Source of the DNA: WHSW01 sp963846165
Lineage (GTDB): Bacteria; Actinomycetota; Thermoleophilia; Solirubrobacterales; 70-9
Reading direction: 5' to 3'
DNA: 64,000 nucleotides
NCBI GenBank assembly: GCA_963846165.1
Contig: CAWJUU010000009.1
Span: 62,001-126,000 of the forward strand
Numbering within the stretch: position 1 is the stretch's first letter; the number at the start of each line of letters is the position of its first letter. Shown here one piece after another: positions 42,547-56,600 of the stretch. Made by a program: the position numbers and the translations under genes. The notes below the pieces were generated by a model, which was not told the DNA's origin, made no database searches, and saw nothing but the letters and a program-made list of their open reading frames with translations.

Positions 42547-43127
42547 GCGTCGCACTGGACGAGGAGTTCTTCGAGCGCTCGGTCCACGAGGTCGCGCGCG
42601 ACCTGATCGGCTGCGAGCTCTACCACGAGGGCTCCGGCGGGGTGATCGTCGAGACCGAGAGCTACGAGCGCGAAGACCCTGCCTGTCACGCCTACGTCGG
42701 TCTCACTCCGCGCACGGCGACCCTGTTCGGGCCGCCCGGGCGCGCCTACGTCTACCTCTCCTACGGCATCCACAGCCTGCTCAACGCCGTCTGCCGAACC
42801 CGAGGGCAGCGCTGCCGCGGTGCTGATCCGGGCGCTCGAGCCGACCAGCGGGATCGCCGAGATGGCCCGCAGGCGCGGTCGGGCCGATGTCCGCGAGCTC
42901 TGCTCCGGGCCCGGCAAGCTCACCGAGGCGCTCGGGATCGGGCTCGAGCTCAACGGGGCCTCGCTCGCCGCGCCCCGTTCGAGCTGCGCCGGCGAGCAGC
43001 AGGATGGGACGGGGTCGAGGTCGTGACCGGGCCGCGGATCGGGATCAGCCGCGCGACCGAGCTTCCGTGGCGCTTCTGCGCCGCGGGCAGCCGCTTCGTC
43101 TCGCGCCCGCTGCCGGCCGCCGCTTGA
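42543..43127 (+). CDS. 3-Methyladenine DNA glycosylase (AAG/MPG family), compensated frameshift
   Basis: Base-excision repair glycosylase. 'LDEEFFERSVHEVARDLIGCELYH', 'GGVIVETESYEREDPACHAYVGLTPRTATLFGPPGRAYVYLSYGIHSLLNAVC' contain the catalytic Glu and the intercalating Tyr region. An extra C near 42795 throws residues about 86-145 out of frame; the true segment is readable one frame over ('AVLIRALEPTSGIAEMARRRG', 'LCSGPGKLTEALGI', 'LNGASLAAP'). A second indel near 42975 restores it ('FELRRRAAGWDGVEVVTGPRIGISRATELPWRF'). Family and length (about 195 aa) are normal. Confidence 0.88.
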   Translation: MSVALDEEFFERSVHEVARDLIGCELYHEGSGGVIVETESYEREDPACHAYVGLTPRTATLFGPPGRAYVYLSYGIHSLLNAVCRTRGQRCRGADPGARADQRDRRDGPQARSGRCPRALLRARQAHRGARDRARAQRGLARRAPFELRRRAAGWDGVEVVTGPRIGISRATELPWRFCAAGSRFVSRPLPAAA

Positions 43128-43133
43128 AGCCGC

Positions 43134-45503
43134 TCAGCCCGCGGCGACGCCGCCGCCGGTCGGCGCCGCCGGTGCCCCGGTCGAGCCCCCACCGGCGTCG
43201 CCGGTCGCGGGCGCGGCAGGCTCGGTCGAGCCGCCGCCGCCGCCGCTCTCGTCCACGGGCGCGCCGGAGTCAGTCGAGTCATAGGTGGGCGCGGTCCCTT
43301 CCGAAACCGGCGGCGGGCACCGTCCCGTCCGGCTTCTCGCCGGCCTTGCGCGAGGCGACGATGTCCTCGTAGGCGTTAACGACGTCGGCGAAGATCAGCG
43401 CCGGGAAGGTGCCGCCGTCCACGGGCGCGCCGGCGAACTCGGTCTCCATCGGGATCACCGAGTCGGCGTGACCGACCCAGACGCAGGCCGTGATCTCCTC
43501 GGTTGCGCCGCAGAACCACGCGTCGCCGTTGTCGTCGGTGGTCCCGGTCTTGCCCCAGGTCGGTTCGCCGGTGGCGGCGTTGCGGCCTGTTCCGGAGCTG
43601 ACCACGGTCGAGAGCACGCCCTTGGCAGTCTCGGCGACGGCCGGGTCGATCACCTGCTTGGCGACCACCTCGTTCTCACCGCTGGCGCCTGTGGTGTCGG
43701 GCGACCAGGTCGCCGTCGGGACCCGGGTCGGCTCGTCCTCGACCTTGTTGATCGCCACCGGCCCGCCCGAGCCCGCAGCCATCGTGCCCGAGAGCCGCTG
43801 GCCGTCGGCCGCGAGCGTGTTGTAGGCGTGCGCCATCTCCAGCGGCGTGACGCCCGTCTCCAGGCCGCCGAGGATCATCGCCGGGTTGTAGGGCTCGAAC
43901 GGCCCGCCGTCGATCGAGTACTCGCGTCTCGGTCGAGAGGTCGGTCTCGATGCCCATCTTGTTCGCCATCGCGGCGACGTTCTGCGGCCCGACCTGGAGC
44001 CCGAGCTCGGCGTAGACGGAGTTGTCGGAGTAGGTCGTCGCGGTCGCGATCGAGGCGGAGCCGAGGTAGGAGTCCTCGTAGTTGTTGATGTCGAAGATGT
44101 CGGTGACGGTCTTCGTCTTGCCCTTCTCCTTGAAGCGGGCCTGGAACGGGATGTCCTTGGGCGCCGAGGTGAACACCTCGCTGGTCGAGCGGCCGGCCGC
44201 GAGCGCCGCGAGCAGCGTGAACGGCTTCCACGAGGAGCCCGGCTGGCGGTGGCCGTTGGTCGCGAGGTTGAAGGGCGCGGACTCGAAATCCGGCCCCCCG
44301 ACCATCGCGCGGACGGCGCCGGTGTGGTTGTCGAGAACGACGATCGAGGTCGTCGGCTCGATCCCCGAGAGGCGGTTGAAGGCGATCGCCTCGACCTGGT
44401 TCTGGAACTCGAGGTCGAGGGTCGAAATGATGTGGAGCCCGCCGCCGAAGGCCTCGCCCGCTCCGTAGCGGTCGACGAGCTGCTGGCGCAGCCAGGAGGT
44501 GAAGTAGGGGGCCTCGGAGTTCTCCTGCCGGGAGCGCGATCTGCTTCTCGGTCGGGATCGGCATCTCGACGTACTCGGCGTACTCCTCCTCGGTGATGTA
44601 GCCCTGCTCCATCATGTTCTCGAGCACGAGGTCGCGGCGCGCGCTTCGAGTCGATCGGGTTGGCGCGAGGCGAGTAGGCGCTCGGCGACGAGATCATCCC
44701 CGCGAGCAGCGCCGCCTCCCACGGCAGCAGCTGCGAGGCGCAGCTCGGCGCGTCCTCGCCCTGGCCGCAGCCGGGGTGCGCGTAGCCGAAGTAGGTGCGG
44801 GCGGCGGCCTCGATCCCGGTCGCGCCCTCGCCGAAGTAGATCTCGTTCAGGTACTCGGTCAGGATCTTGTCCTTCGACCACTGGCGCTCGAGGTGGTAGG
44901 CGATCGCCGCCTCGCGGAACTTCTGCAGGATCGTGCGGCTCTCCTGGGCGGCGAGCGCGTTCTTGACGAACTGCTGGGTGATCGTCGAGGCGCCCTGCTG
45001 GGCCGATCCCGAGAGGACGTCCTGGTACAGCGCCCGCGCCATGCCCTGGAAATCGACCCCGCGGTGGTCGTAAAAGCGCTGATCCTCGATCGCGACCACC
45101 GCCTCCTTGATCACCGGGTCGATCTCGCTCGGAGGCGAGCAGGATCCGGCCCTGGTTGTTGGTCAGCGTCGCCAGCTTGACCCCGTTGACGTCGTAGACG
45201 ATCGAGTTCTCGGCGCGCTCGTACTGCTCGCGGCTCTCGAGCGAGGGAAGGTCCTGGGCGACCGCCATCATGATCCCGAAGACCCACGAGACCAGGGCGA
45301 GCATCGAGAGGCCCAGGATCACCAGCGCCATGCGCAGCTTTCGCATCCGCGGCTTGGTCCGCGGGCGCGGCGTCCTTGGGCGGCCCGGGCGGCTTCGGCA
45401 GCCGCAGTCTGCGGCGGCGCTTACCGTCGCCGCCTGCGTTTGCGGGTTGGTCGGATCCGGAGTCCATCACTGAGGCAAGGCCTGCGGGCGACGTTCGTTT
45501 CAC
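43134..45503 (-). CDS. Class A penicillin-binding protein (PBP1A-like), about six frameshifts
   Basis: Bifunctional peptidoglycan synthase, readable only by moving between frames. In order: Arg/Pro-rich cytoplasmic tail; membrane segment 'MALVILGLSMLALVSWVFGIM'; GT51 transglycosylase with 'AVVAIEDQRFYDHRGVDFQGMARALYQDV', 'GASTITQQFVKNALAA', 'KDKILTEYLNEIYFGEGATGIEAAARTYFG'; transpeptidase with SxxK in 'PGSSWKPFTLLAAL', SxN in 'YSDNSVYAELG' and KTG in 'TWGKTGTTDDNGDAWFCG'; Gly/Pro-rich C-terminal tail ending at 43134. Breaks near 45365, 45130, 44640, 44525, 43925 and 43300, each +1 or +4. Either assembly errors or a decayed gene; conservation of every motif favours errors. Confidence 0.85.
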
Positions 45504-45640
45504 CCGGATGAGGCGGCTCCAGCCGCGCTCTCGGCCCCGAACGAGCGTCTGCCGCTCGTCCTCGGGAGGCCTCGATCCAGCCGTGCCGTGGTGGACCTGG
45601 ACACCCCTAGGAGGCCGGCGGTGAGTCTAGCATTGGCCAC

Positions 45641-46833
45641 ATGGGGCCCCCGCAGGCATCGGCTGAGCAGGGTGCGGCACTGGTGCAGACGCTGCGCGCC
45701 GGCGCCGTCGACGCGCTGCCCGAAGGGCGGCTCGCCGAGCAGCTCGCCGCCGGCCGGCCGTTGAGGGTCAAGCTCGGCGTCGACCCGACCAGTCCCGACA
45801 TCCACCTCGGCCACTGCGTCGTGCTGACCAAGCTGCGCGCGTTCCAGGACGCCGGCCACACCGTGGTCCTGATCATCGGCGACTACACCGCCCGGGTGGG
45901 CGACCCGAGTGGTCGCGACGCGACCCGGCCCGAGCTCTCGGTCGCCGAGATCGAGGCCAACGGCCGGACGTACCAGGAGCAGGCGTTCACGGTCCTCGAT
46001 CGCGACCGGACCGAGGTCCGCCACAACAGCGAGTGGCTGGCGATGGAGGGCGAGGAGCTGTTCGGGCTGATCCGCAGGTTCACCGTCGCGCGCCTGCTCG
46101 AGCGCGACGATTTCAGCCGCCGGATGGCCGATGCGCAGCCGATCTCGGTGATCGAGCTGCTCTACCCGGTGCTCCAGGGCTATGACTCGGTCGCGATCGA
46201 GGCCGACGTCGAGCTCGGCGGCACCGATCAGAAGTTCAACCTGCTCTTCGGCCGCGACGTCCAGGATTCATACGGCCAGCCGCCGCAGTCGATCCTGACG
46301 ATGCCGATCCTCGTCGGCACCGACGGCGTGCGCAAGATGAGCAAGTCGTACGGCAACCACATCGGGGTCACCGACCCACCGCCGGAGATGTTCGGAAGAC
46401 TGATGAGCATCCCCGACTCGGTGATGGGCGAGTACTACCTGCTGTTGCTCGGCGAGCAGCTCGATCCGGCGAAGCCGCCCGTCGAGGCGAAGCGCGAGCT
46501 CGCACGGCGGTTGGTCGACCGCTTCCACGGTGACGGGGCTGGGGCCGCCGCGGAGGCGCAGTTCGACCAGGTGCACGTGCGCGGGGAGCTCCCCGACGAG
46601 ATCCCGTCGGCGGCACTCGACCCCTCCGACCGACGGAGCGGTGCACCTGCCGGCGTTGATCGCGACCGAGTTCGGTCTCAGCTCGAGCGAGGCGCGGCGG
46701 CTGATCCGGCAGGGCGGGGTCAGGCTCGACGGAGAGGTGGTCGAGCCCGAGCGCTCTCGATCTGCCCGTCGAGCGGCTCGCGGGCACCGTGCTCCAGGTC
46801 GGCAAGCGGCGTTTTCGGCGACTCGAGGCCTAG
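45641..46833 (+). CDS. tyrS: Tyrosyl-tRNA synthetase, two frameshifts near the 3' end
   Basis: Charges tRNA(Tyr). Class I motifs: 'LRVKLGVDPTSPDIHLGHCVVLTKLRAFQDAGH' (HIGH variant HLGH, near residue 52), 'GGTDQKFNLLFGRDVQ', and 'GVRKMSKSYGNHIGV' (KMSKS near 230). The C-terminal S4 RNA-binding domain is split by a 4-base duplication CGACCGAC near 46627-46634 and an extra T near 46755. Corrected it reads 'GAVHLPALIATEFGLSSSEARRLIRQGGVRLDGEVVE', then 'LAGTVLQVGKRRFRRLEA' ending at 46833. It lies directly upstream of the rRNA operon. Confidence 0.92.
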
Positions 46834-46923
46834 CGCGCCGCGCGACGCCGACGCCCGCCGGCGAAGGGTTGCGCTGCTGGCTGCCGCCTGCTACGCTCCC
46901 GCGTCCGTACCGAGCCGATGGGC

Positions 46924-46954
46924 TTGCCGGCAGGCGCCCCGGCACGGATATACT
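46924..46954 (+). promoter_or_regulatory. Candidate rRNA operon promoter
   Basis: TTGCCG (46924-46929) and TATACT (46949-46954) resemble -35 and -10 boxes with a long 19-bp spacer. They stand about 280 nt before 16S, and the leader downstream has the features of an rrn leader. TATACT is one of very few AT-rich hexamers here. Confidence 0.5.
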
Positions 46955-47230
46955 TGCTGGTCGCGCCTGAAACGGCACCCGCGCGCGAGGGAACCCCCTC
47001 GCCGGCGGGACGCGGTCTTTGAAAACTGAGCAGCGCGCGATCCGGGGCTCGCTCCCCGGATCGCGACAGGTCCGACCCGTCGCAGGCACGTCTTGCGACG
47101 GGCAGCCAAACCCCGTCATGTCGTCCGTGGCTCTGTGTACGCCGCGGGCATTCGATATGACGACTTTCCGTATCGACAGAGGAACGGCGCCGGTTGACTC
47201 CGGCGTCGGATTGAAACCCTCGAGTCATTT
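46955..47230 (+). other. rRNA operon leader with 16S processing stem (5' arm) and 12-bp hairpin
   Basis: No gene. TTTGAAAACTGAGCAGCGC (47016-47034) is a boxA-like antitermination region; its part AAAACTGAGCAGCGC (47020-47034) is perfectly complementary to GCGCTGCTCAGTTTT in the 16S-23S spacer (48870-48884), so the two form the 16S processing stem. A perfect 12-bp hairpin, CGCGATCCGGGG / CCCCGGATCGCG with a 6-nt loop, lies at 47034-47063. Confidence 0.7.
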
Positions 47231-48777
<1,547 letters not shown>

Positions 48778-49007
48778 CTAGGGAGACATTCTCTAGATGT
48801 CGACCGGACCTGCATCCATGAGTGGCTTGGCACCACGGGATGCGACGACGGCTTTCGGGCCGTCGCCATGCGCTGCTCAGTTTTGAGAGACCGCCGGCGG
48901 GAGACCCCCGCTTGCCGACCTCGGCGGAGCTTGAAAACTGCACCAAGGCCAAAAGTAAAAGGGTATTCATCCCCGATCCGCGCTCTCGAGCGTGGATGGA
49001 GCTCACC
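48778..49007 (+). other. 16S-23S internal transcribed spacer without tRNA genes
   Basis: The 230-nt spacer has no tRNA-Ile or tRNA-Ala. It holds the 3' arm of the 16S processing stem (48870-48884) and the 5' arm of the 23S stem, GCTTGAAAACTGCACC (48929-48944), perfectly complementary to 53065-53080 beyond 23S. A hairpin GACGACGGC-TTTC-GGGCCGTCG lies at 48844-48865. Confidence 0.8.
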
Positions 49008-49529
49008 GTCAAGATAGTAAGGGCACACGGTGGATGCCTTGGCACCAGGAGCCGAAGAAGGACGTGGACGGCTGCGATAAGCCGCGGTGAGTCGCTGAAC
49101 AGGCATTGACCCGCGGATCTCCGAATGGGAAAACCCGGCGCCGGTAGTGCGGCGTCGTTCAGTGCTGAATACATAGGCGATGGAAGGCAAGCGAGGGAAC
49201 TGAAACATCTCAGTACCTCGAGGAAAGGAAATCAACCGAGACTCCCCGAGTAGTGGCGAGCGAAAGGGGATCAGCCTAAACCTGGCATGTGTAAGCGGAC
49301 ACGCGTTGCATGCCGGGGGTCGTAGGGCTCGTGTCCGGGTCGTGTCCGATCCGGCGACAGTTACCAAGTCAGGCTTTAGCCGAAGTCGAGTGGAACCTCG
49401 CACCACAGAGGGCAAACGTCCCGTAGGTGAAAGAGCACTGACCTGTCGATCGAGTTCCTGAGTAGGACCGCTGCCGTGAAACGCGGTCTGAACCCGGGGG
49501 GACCACCCTCCAAGGCTAAGTACTCCCTG

Positions 49530-49571
<42 letters not shown>

Positions 49572-50143
49572 CACCCCTGAAGGGGAGTGAAATAGTACCT
49601 GAAACCGCGTGCCTACAAGTGGTCGGAGCACCTTCGGGTGTGACGGCGTACTTTTTGCATAACGGGCCGGCGAGTTACTCGTCAGTGGCGAGGTTAAGCG
49701 ATGAGCGGAGCCGCAGCGAAAGCGAGTCCGAACAGGGCGATTCAGTCACTGGCGGTAGACCCGAAACTGGGCGAGCTATCCATGGGCAGGTTGAAGCGGG
49801 GGTAAGACCTCGTGGAGGACCGAACCGACCTACGTTGAAAAGTGGGCGGATGACCTGTGGATAGGAGTGAAAGGCTAAGCAAGCCCAGAGATATCTGGTT
49901 CTCTCCGAAATATATTTAGGTATAGCCTCGAGTAAGTGCGTTTCGGCCGTAGAGCACTGCTTGGACTAGGGGCCCTACCAGGTTACCGACTTCAGGCAAA
50001 CTCCGAAGACCGCTACGTGTATCTCGGGAGTCAGTGTGCGGGGGATAAACTTCGTACGCGAAAGGGGAACATCCCAGACCATCAGCTAAGGACCCCAAGT
50101 GTTCGCTAAGTGGGAAACGATGTTCGAATGCACAGACAACCAA

Positions 50144-50184
<41 letters not shown>

Positions 50185-50995
50185 CAGCTCACTGGTCAAG
50201 TGTTCGGGCGCGGATAATTCAACGGGGCTCAAGCGAACCTCCGAAGCTATGGGCTCGAGCCGTCTGCGGACGGCCTGAGCGGTAGGAGAGCGTTCCTGTT
50301 GCTTGAAGCGATCGCGTGAGCGGTCGTGGAGCGGCAGGAAGTGAGAATGCCGGCATGAGTAACGCAAGAGGGGTGAGAATCCCCTCCACCGATTGTCCAA
50401 GGTTTCCTGAGTAAAGTTCGTCTGCTCAGGGTTAGTCGGGACCTAAGGCGAGGCCGAAAGGCGTAGTCGATGGCCAACGGGTTGATATTCCCGTACCACG
50501 TCGCGTCCGCTATGACCGATGGGGTGACGAGGAAGGGAAAGGGAACCCAGGCGATGGTCGTCCTGGGGCAAGCGCGTAGCCAGTCGTGATTGGTAAACCC
50601 GTCACGGCGTTATGACGCGAGGCGCGATGCCAGCTGGCTTGACCGCCGGCCAGTCCCCGCACCCATGCCTCCAAGAAAAACCTCTAGGCAGGACGCTCGT
50701 GCCCGTACCGAGAACCAACACAGGTGGACAAGTAGAGAATACTAAGGTGAGCGAGCTAACCCTCGTTAAGGAACTCGGCAAAATCGTCCCGTAACTTCGG
50801 GAGAAGGGACGCCCCGGTAGGGTGAAGCCACTTGCTGGCGGAGCCCGAGGGGGCCGCAGTGACTTGGTCCAACCGACTGTTTACCAAAAACACAGGCCTC
50901 TGCTAAGTCGAAAGACGACGTATAGGGGCTGACGCCTGCCCGGTGCCGGAAGGTTACGCGGAGTTGTTAGCTCTTCGGAGCGAAGCAGCGAAGCT

Positions 50996-52086
<1,091 letters not shown>

Positions 52087-52187
52087 AAGTTCCGACCTGC
52101 ACGAATGGCGTAACGAGTTGGACGCTGTCTCAACGAGGGGCTCGGTGAAATTAGAGTCTCGGTGAAGATACCGAGTACCCGCACCAA

Positions 52188-52223
<36 letters not shown>

Positions 52224-52366
52224 TATTGGAGTCCGGTGTATCTCGCTCAGGATAGGTGGGAGGCTTCGAACCGATGGTTTCGGCTGTCGGGGAGCCACCC
52301 TTGAGATACCACCCTTGATGTTCTGGGCTTCTAACACAGCGCCGTGATCCGGGCTGTGAACAGTGT

Positions 52367-52404
<38 letters not shown>

Positions 52405-52554
52405 CGTAACGGAGGCGCCCAAAGGTTCCCTCAGCACGGTTGGAAATCGTGCGCAGAGTGTAAAGGCATTAAGGGAGCTTGACTGCGACACCGACGGGTG
52501 GAGCAGGAACGAAAGTTGGGCTTAGTGATCCGGCGGTTGCAAGTGGAAGCGCCG

Positions 52555-52597
<43 letters not shown>

Positions 52598-52622
52598 GCT
52601 TCCAAGAGTCCATATCGACGAA

Positions 52623-52665
<43 letters not shown>

Positions 52666-52669
52666 GAGT

Positions 52670-52752
<83 letters not shown>

Positions 52753-52871
52753 TGGTGTGGGCGTTGGAGAGTTGAGAGGAGTCATCCTTAGTACGAGAGG
52801 ACCGGGATGAACGCACCTCTGGTGTATCTGTTGTCCTGCCAAGGGCATCGCAGATTAGCTACGTGCGGATC

Positions 52872-52904
<33 letters not shown>

Positions 52905-53064
52905 GACCTCGAGATGAGCTCTCCCATCCCCTTGAGGGAGTAAGACCCCTGGTAGACCACCAGGTTGATAGGCCGGCTGTGTACGCGCAGCGATGCGCTC
53001 AGCAGACCGGTACTAATGGGTCGAGGTCTTGACGTTGTTTTAGTACCCATGACCTCTTGGCCGA

Positions 53065-53080
53065 GGTGCAGTTTTCAAGC
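53065..53080 (+). other. 3' arm of the 23S processing stem
   Basis: GGTGCAGTTTTCAAGC is the exact reverse complement of GCTTGAAAACTGCACC at 48929-48944 in the spacer. The pairing continues with TTGGCC (53057-53062) against GGCC in the spacer, closing the 23S precursor stalk expected to be cut by RNase III. Confidence 0.75.
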
Positions 53081-53126
53081 CCTGTCGGGGTCCGGCGGCT
53101 CCACCGAGCCGCGCGGCCTCGCGATA

Positions 53127-53243
53127 TTTCGGTGGCCATAGCGAGGGGGAAACACCTCTTCCCATTCCGAACAGAGCAGTTAAGCCCCTCAGCGCCGATG
53201 GTACTTGGCCGGCAACGGCCTGGGAGAGTAGGTCGCCGCCGTT
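53127..53243 (+). rRNA. rrf: 5S ribosomal RNA
   Basis: About 117 nt: GGTGGCCATAGCGAGGGGGAAACACC at the 5' side, CCATTCCGAACAGAGCAGTTAAGCCCC, GATGGTACTTGGCC and GGGAGAGTAGGTCGCCGCC at the 3' side. The ends pair (GGTGGC with GTCGCC). Position 90 nt after 23S is standard. Confidence 0.95.
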
Positions 53244-53250
53244 TCTTCTC

Positions 53251-53277
53251 AGAGAGCCGCCCCCCGGGCGGCTCTCT
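53251..53277 (+). terminator. rRNA operon terminator hairpin
   Basis: AGAGAGCCGCC / GGGCGGCTCTCT forms a stem of about 11 bp with a C-rich loop, 8 nt after 5S. The T-run that follows is weak (GTCGTTGTGG), as is common in high-GC actinobacteria. Confidence 0.8.
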
Positions 53278-53310
53278 GTCGTTGTGGCGGGGGCACCCTC
53301 CGAGCTGCGC

Positions 53311-53547
53311 CTAGGCGACGGCGGCGCGGTCGCCCGAGCCGCAGCCCCCGCGGCGAGCCTTCGCGAACGCCTCCCATCCGGTCCGAAGACCGGGCCGTTC
53401 GCGACAGGGCCCGTCCGCGAGGCTGCCCGCATCCGCGGGAAGGGACTCGAGGCCGTACTCGCCGAGGGTGGCGAAGTCGATCGCCAGGTCGACCGCGCCG
53501 AGGAGGCGCTGGCCGATCCGCGTGCTCTTCGCGTCTGGTGATCTCAC
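53311..53547 (-). CDS. Small hypothetical protein, possibly SOS-controlled
   Basis: A 78-residue frame, 'MRSPDAKSTRIGQRLLGAVDLAIDFATLGEYGLESL' followed by a low-complexity tail ending 'GWEAFAKARRGGCGSGDRAAVA'. The amphipathic N-terminal half looks like real protein rather than random GC-rich translation. It lies on the same strand as dnaE2, 111 nt downstream, and a GAAC-N4-GTTC dyad is placed about 30 nt before its start (53575-53590). Not recognised as a known family. A plus-strand frame over the same bases (53284-53541) looks less natural. Confidence 0.45.
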   Translation of the reverse strand: MRSPDAKSTRIGQRLLGAVDLAIDFATLGEYGLESLPADAGSLADGPCRERPGLRTGWEAFAKARRGGCGSGDRAAVA

Positions 53548-53574
53548 GCGTGCCAGGCTAGGAACGGCCCCGGA

Positions 53575-53590
53575 CAGAACATACGTTCTG
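53575..53590. promoter_or_regulatory. LexA-box-like dyad between dnaE2 and small ORF
   Basis: CAGAACATACGTTCTG has perfect 6-nt arms and the GAAC-N4-GTTC core of Gram-positive/actinobacterial LexA sites. Its right arm also forms a 9-bp inverted repeat CGTTCTGCA (53584-53592) / TGCAGAACG (53601-53609), which could instead be the dnaE2 terminator. The two structures share bases, so which is meaningful is open. Confidence 0.45.
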
Positions 53591-53658
53591 CACGCGATCT
53601 TGCAGAACGACCCCGCAGCGACGCCTGCGCTGCCCTCGTCACAGCCTGCGCGCTGCCC

Positions 53659-56600
53659 TCATCCACGCCTGCCGAAGCTGTGCGGAGGCGGCGCCACGGC
53701 GGCGATCTCGCGTGCCCGCCCGCCGCCCGCGGCGGCGACCTGCGCCGGCGGAAGCGCGTCGGCGTGGTCGGGATCGCGGCCGGTCTCGCGGTGGGCGGGA
53801 GGCTCGATCTGGCGCACCTCGCCGCCGGCGCCGTGGGCGGGCACCGAGAGCCGCTCGACCGAGTCGGCGACCACGTTGATCACGTTCTCGCGCCGCTCGA
53901 GGCGGCCGCTGACGAGCGCGAACGACGCCGTCCGGACCGCCAGGCGGCAGCGCTCGTAGACGGGTGGGGGCACGATCACGTTGGCGACCCCGAGCTCGTC
54001 CTCGAGCAGCATGAACACGACCCCCTTCGCCGTCGCCGGGCGCTGGCGGGCAACGACCAGGCCGGCGATCCGGATCGCGGTTCGGTCGCCAACCAGGCGC
54101 AGGTCGTCACTGCGGACGAGACCGTCGTCGAGCTCCGGGCGCAGGACCTCGACCGGGTGCTCGCCGAGGGTGACGCCGGTCGAGGCGTAATCGGCGACGA
54201 TCCGCTCCCAGGAATCGAGCGGGCGTAGGTCGGGAGGGGCAGGCAGCGGCAGCGGCAGCGCGAGCTGGGCGTGATCGCGCCCCCGAACCCGCTCGCCGCC
54301 GCGCGCGATCCCCAGCCGCCAGAGCTCGTCGCGCCGCGGAGCGGAGCCGTTCGCCGGCCGGGACCCGCGCGCCGCATCTCCGGCGATGCCGAGTGACTCG
54401 CACGCTCCCGCCCAGGCGAGCCGCTCGAGCCCGTCGCGGCCCATCCCCGAACGCGAGGCGAGGTCGGCGAGATCGCGATAATTCCCCGACCGCTCGCGCT
54501 CCTCTACCAGGGCACCAGCCTCGTCTTCGACGATGCCCTTGACGTAGCCGAGGCCGATGCGTACGGCGGGTTCAGCTAGCAGCTCGCAGCTAGCAGCAGC
54601 GGGGTCTGGAACCGCTGCTTGCTGCTTGCTGCTTGCTGCCGGCTCAACCGTGCACTCCACCTTGCTGCGGTTCACGTCCACACTCCGCACCTCGATCCCG
54701 CGCCGCTGTGCCTCGTGGGTGAGCGAGTCGGGGGGATAGAAGCCCATCGGCTGCTCGTTGAACAGCGCGCACAAGAGCTCGGGCCCGTAGTGGACCCGCA
54801 GCCAGGTGGACTGGTAGGCGAGCAGGCCGAAGGCGGCGGCATGCGACTTCGGAAAGCCGAAGCCCGAGAAGCCGCGCACCTGCTCGAAGATGCGCTCGGC
54901 GAGCCCGCGTTCGACTCCGCGGCCGACCGCGCCGGTGACGAAGCGCTCGCCGTAGGCGTTCAGCGCCGCCTCCGAGCGCTTGCGGCTCATCGCCCGCCGC
55001 AGCCCCTCGGCCTCGCCGGCGGTAAAGCCGGCGAGCGCCATCGCCACCTGGATCACCTGGTCCTGAAAGACGATCGCCCCGAGCGTGTCGGAGAGGATCG
55101 GCTCGAGGCTCGGATGCTCGTACGGCACCTGGTAGCCGGGATCCTCGCGCAGCAGCCGTCGGCGCTCGAGGTAGGGGTGCACGGCGCCGCCCTGGATCGG
55201 CCCCGGCCGCACCAGCGCCACCTGGACGATCACGTCGTCGATCGTCTCGGGCAGGCTGCGAGGCAGCATCTGCATCTGCGCCCGGCTCTCGATCTGGAAC
55301 ACGCCCGTGGTCTCGGCGGCGCGGATCGCCTCGAACGTCTGCGGATCGTCGAGCGGGATCCGCGAGAGGTCGATCCGCTCGCCACGTGCCTCGGCGATCG
55401 ACTCGACGCAGCGCTCGACCGCCGAGAGCATCCCGAGCCCGAGCAGGTCGATCTTCAGAAAGCCGGCGTCGGCGCAGGAGTCCTTGTCCCACTGGACGAT
55501 CTGGCGTCCCTCCATCGCCGCCGGCTGGACCGGGCAGAGATCCGTCAGCGGCCGGGTCGAGAGCACCATCCCGCCGGGGTGCTGGGAGATGTGACGCGGC
55601 AGGCCCCAGGCCTCGCGCGCCAGCCGCGCCAGGCAGCGCCAGCGCTCAGACGCGGCGCGCCCGGCGCCGATCGCCTCGGCGATGTCGCGCTCGATCTCGT
55701 CGCCGCGTGAATACACGTCGGCGACCCCGGCGACGCGCTCGATCTCACCGGCCGGCAGGCCGAGCGCCTTGCCGAGGTCGCGAACGGCGCCCCGGGAGCG
55801 ATAGGAGGCGAAGGCCGAGACGAGCGCCGCCCGCTCGCGCCCATAGCGCTCGTGGACGCGGGGGATCAGCCGCTCGCGGATGTCGCGCGGGAAGTCGAGG
55901 TCGATGTCGGGCATCTCGGTGATCTCGTCGTTGAGGAAGCGCCCGAGGAAGAGCCCGCCCCGGACCGGGTCCACGTGCGAGAGGCCGGTGAGGTAGCAGA
56001 CGACCGAGCTCACGCTCGAGCCCCGCCCTCGCCCCGGCGGCAGCAACCGCCGCGCGGAGTCGGGATCGCGGACCTCGGCGGCAACCTCCCTGGCCAGCTC
56101 GAGCAGGTCGAAGTGGAGCAGGAAGAAGCCCGAGAGCCCGAGCCCGCGAATCACCCGCAGCTCCTCGTCGAGTCGCCGCTCGGCCTCGGGGCGCTCGCGC
56201 ATGCCCTCGTAGCGAAGCTCGAGCCGTCCGCGGCAGATCTCGGCCAGGGTGCGGTCGGCCTCGGGGTCCTCGGAGCCCGGGTAGCGATAGCCGAGCTCGC
56301 GGCACAGGTCGAAGCGAAGCCGCTCGGCGAGCCGCGCGGTCTCGGCCACGGCCTCCGGGTGGTCGGCGAAGCGCGCCGCCATCTCGGCCGGCGAGACGAG
56401 CACCGAGCTCGCGTTGCCGCGCCGCTCGGGCTCGCACTCCTCGAGCGTCGCATGCATGCGTACGGCGACGAGCGCATCCTGAAGCGCCGCCCGGCGGCGG
56501 TCGTGGGCGTGGACGTTGCCGGTCGCGACCGTGGCCACACCGAGCCGCTCGGCGAGCTCGGCGAGCCGGCGGTTGCGAGCACGGTCACGGCGCCACAACG

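Noticed and set aside
45504..45640. Hairpins (GCGGC-TCCA-GCCGC at 45511; ACGAGCG-TCTGC-CGCTCGT near 45539) before tyrS considered as a T-box leader.
   Set aside because: No T-box sequence (TGGNACC) or specifier stem could be found, and the region also has to serve the divergent PBP gene. Not supported.
53284..53541. Plus-strand frame opposite the small ORF downstream of dnaE2.
   Set aside because: Composition is that of an antisense shadow, it begins inside the rRNA terminator flank, and the minus-strand frame is more natural and has a regulatory dyad upstream.
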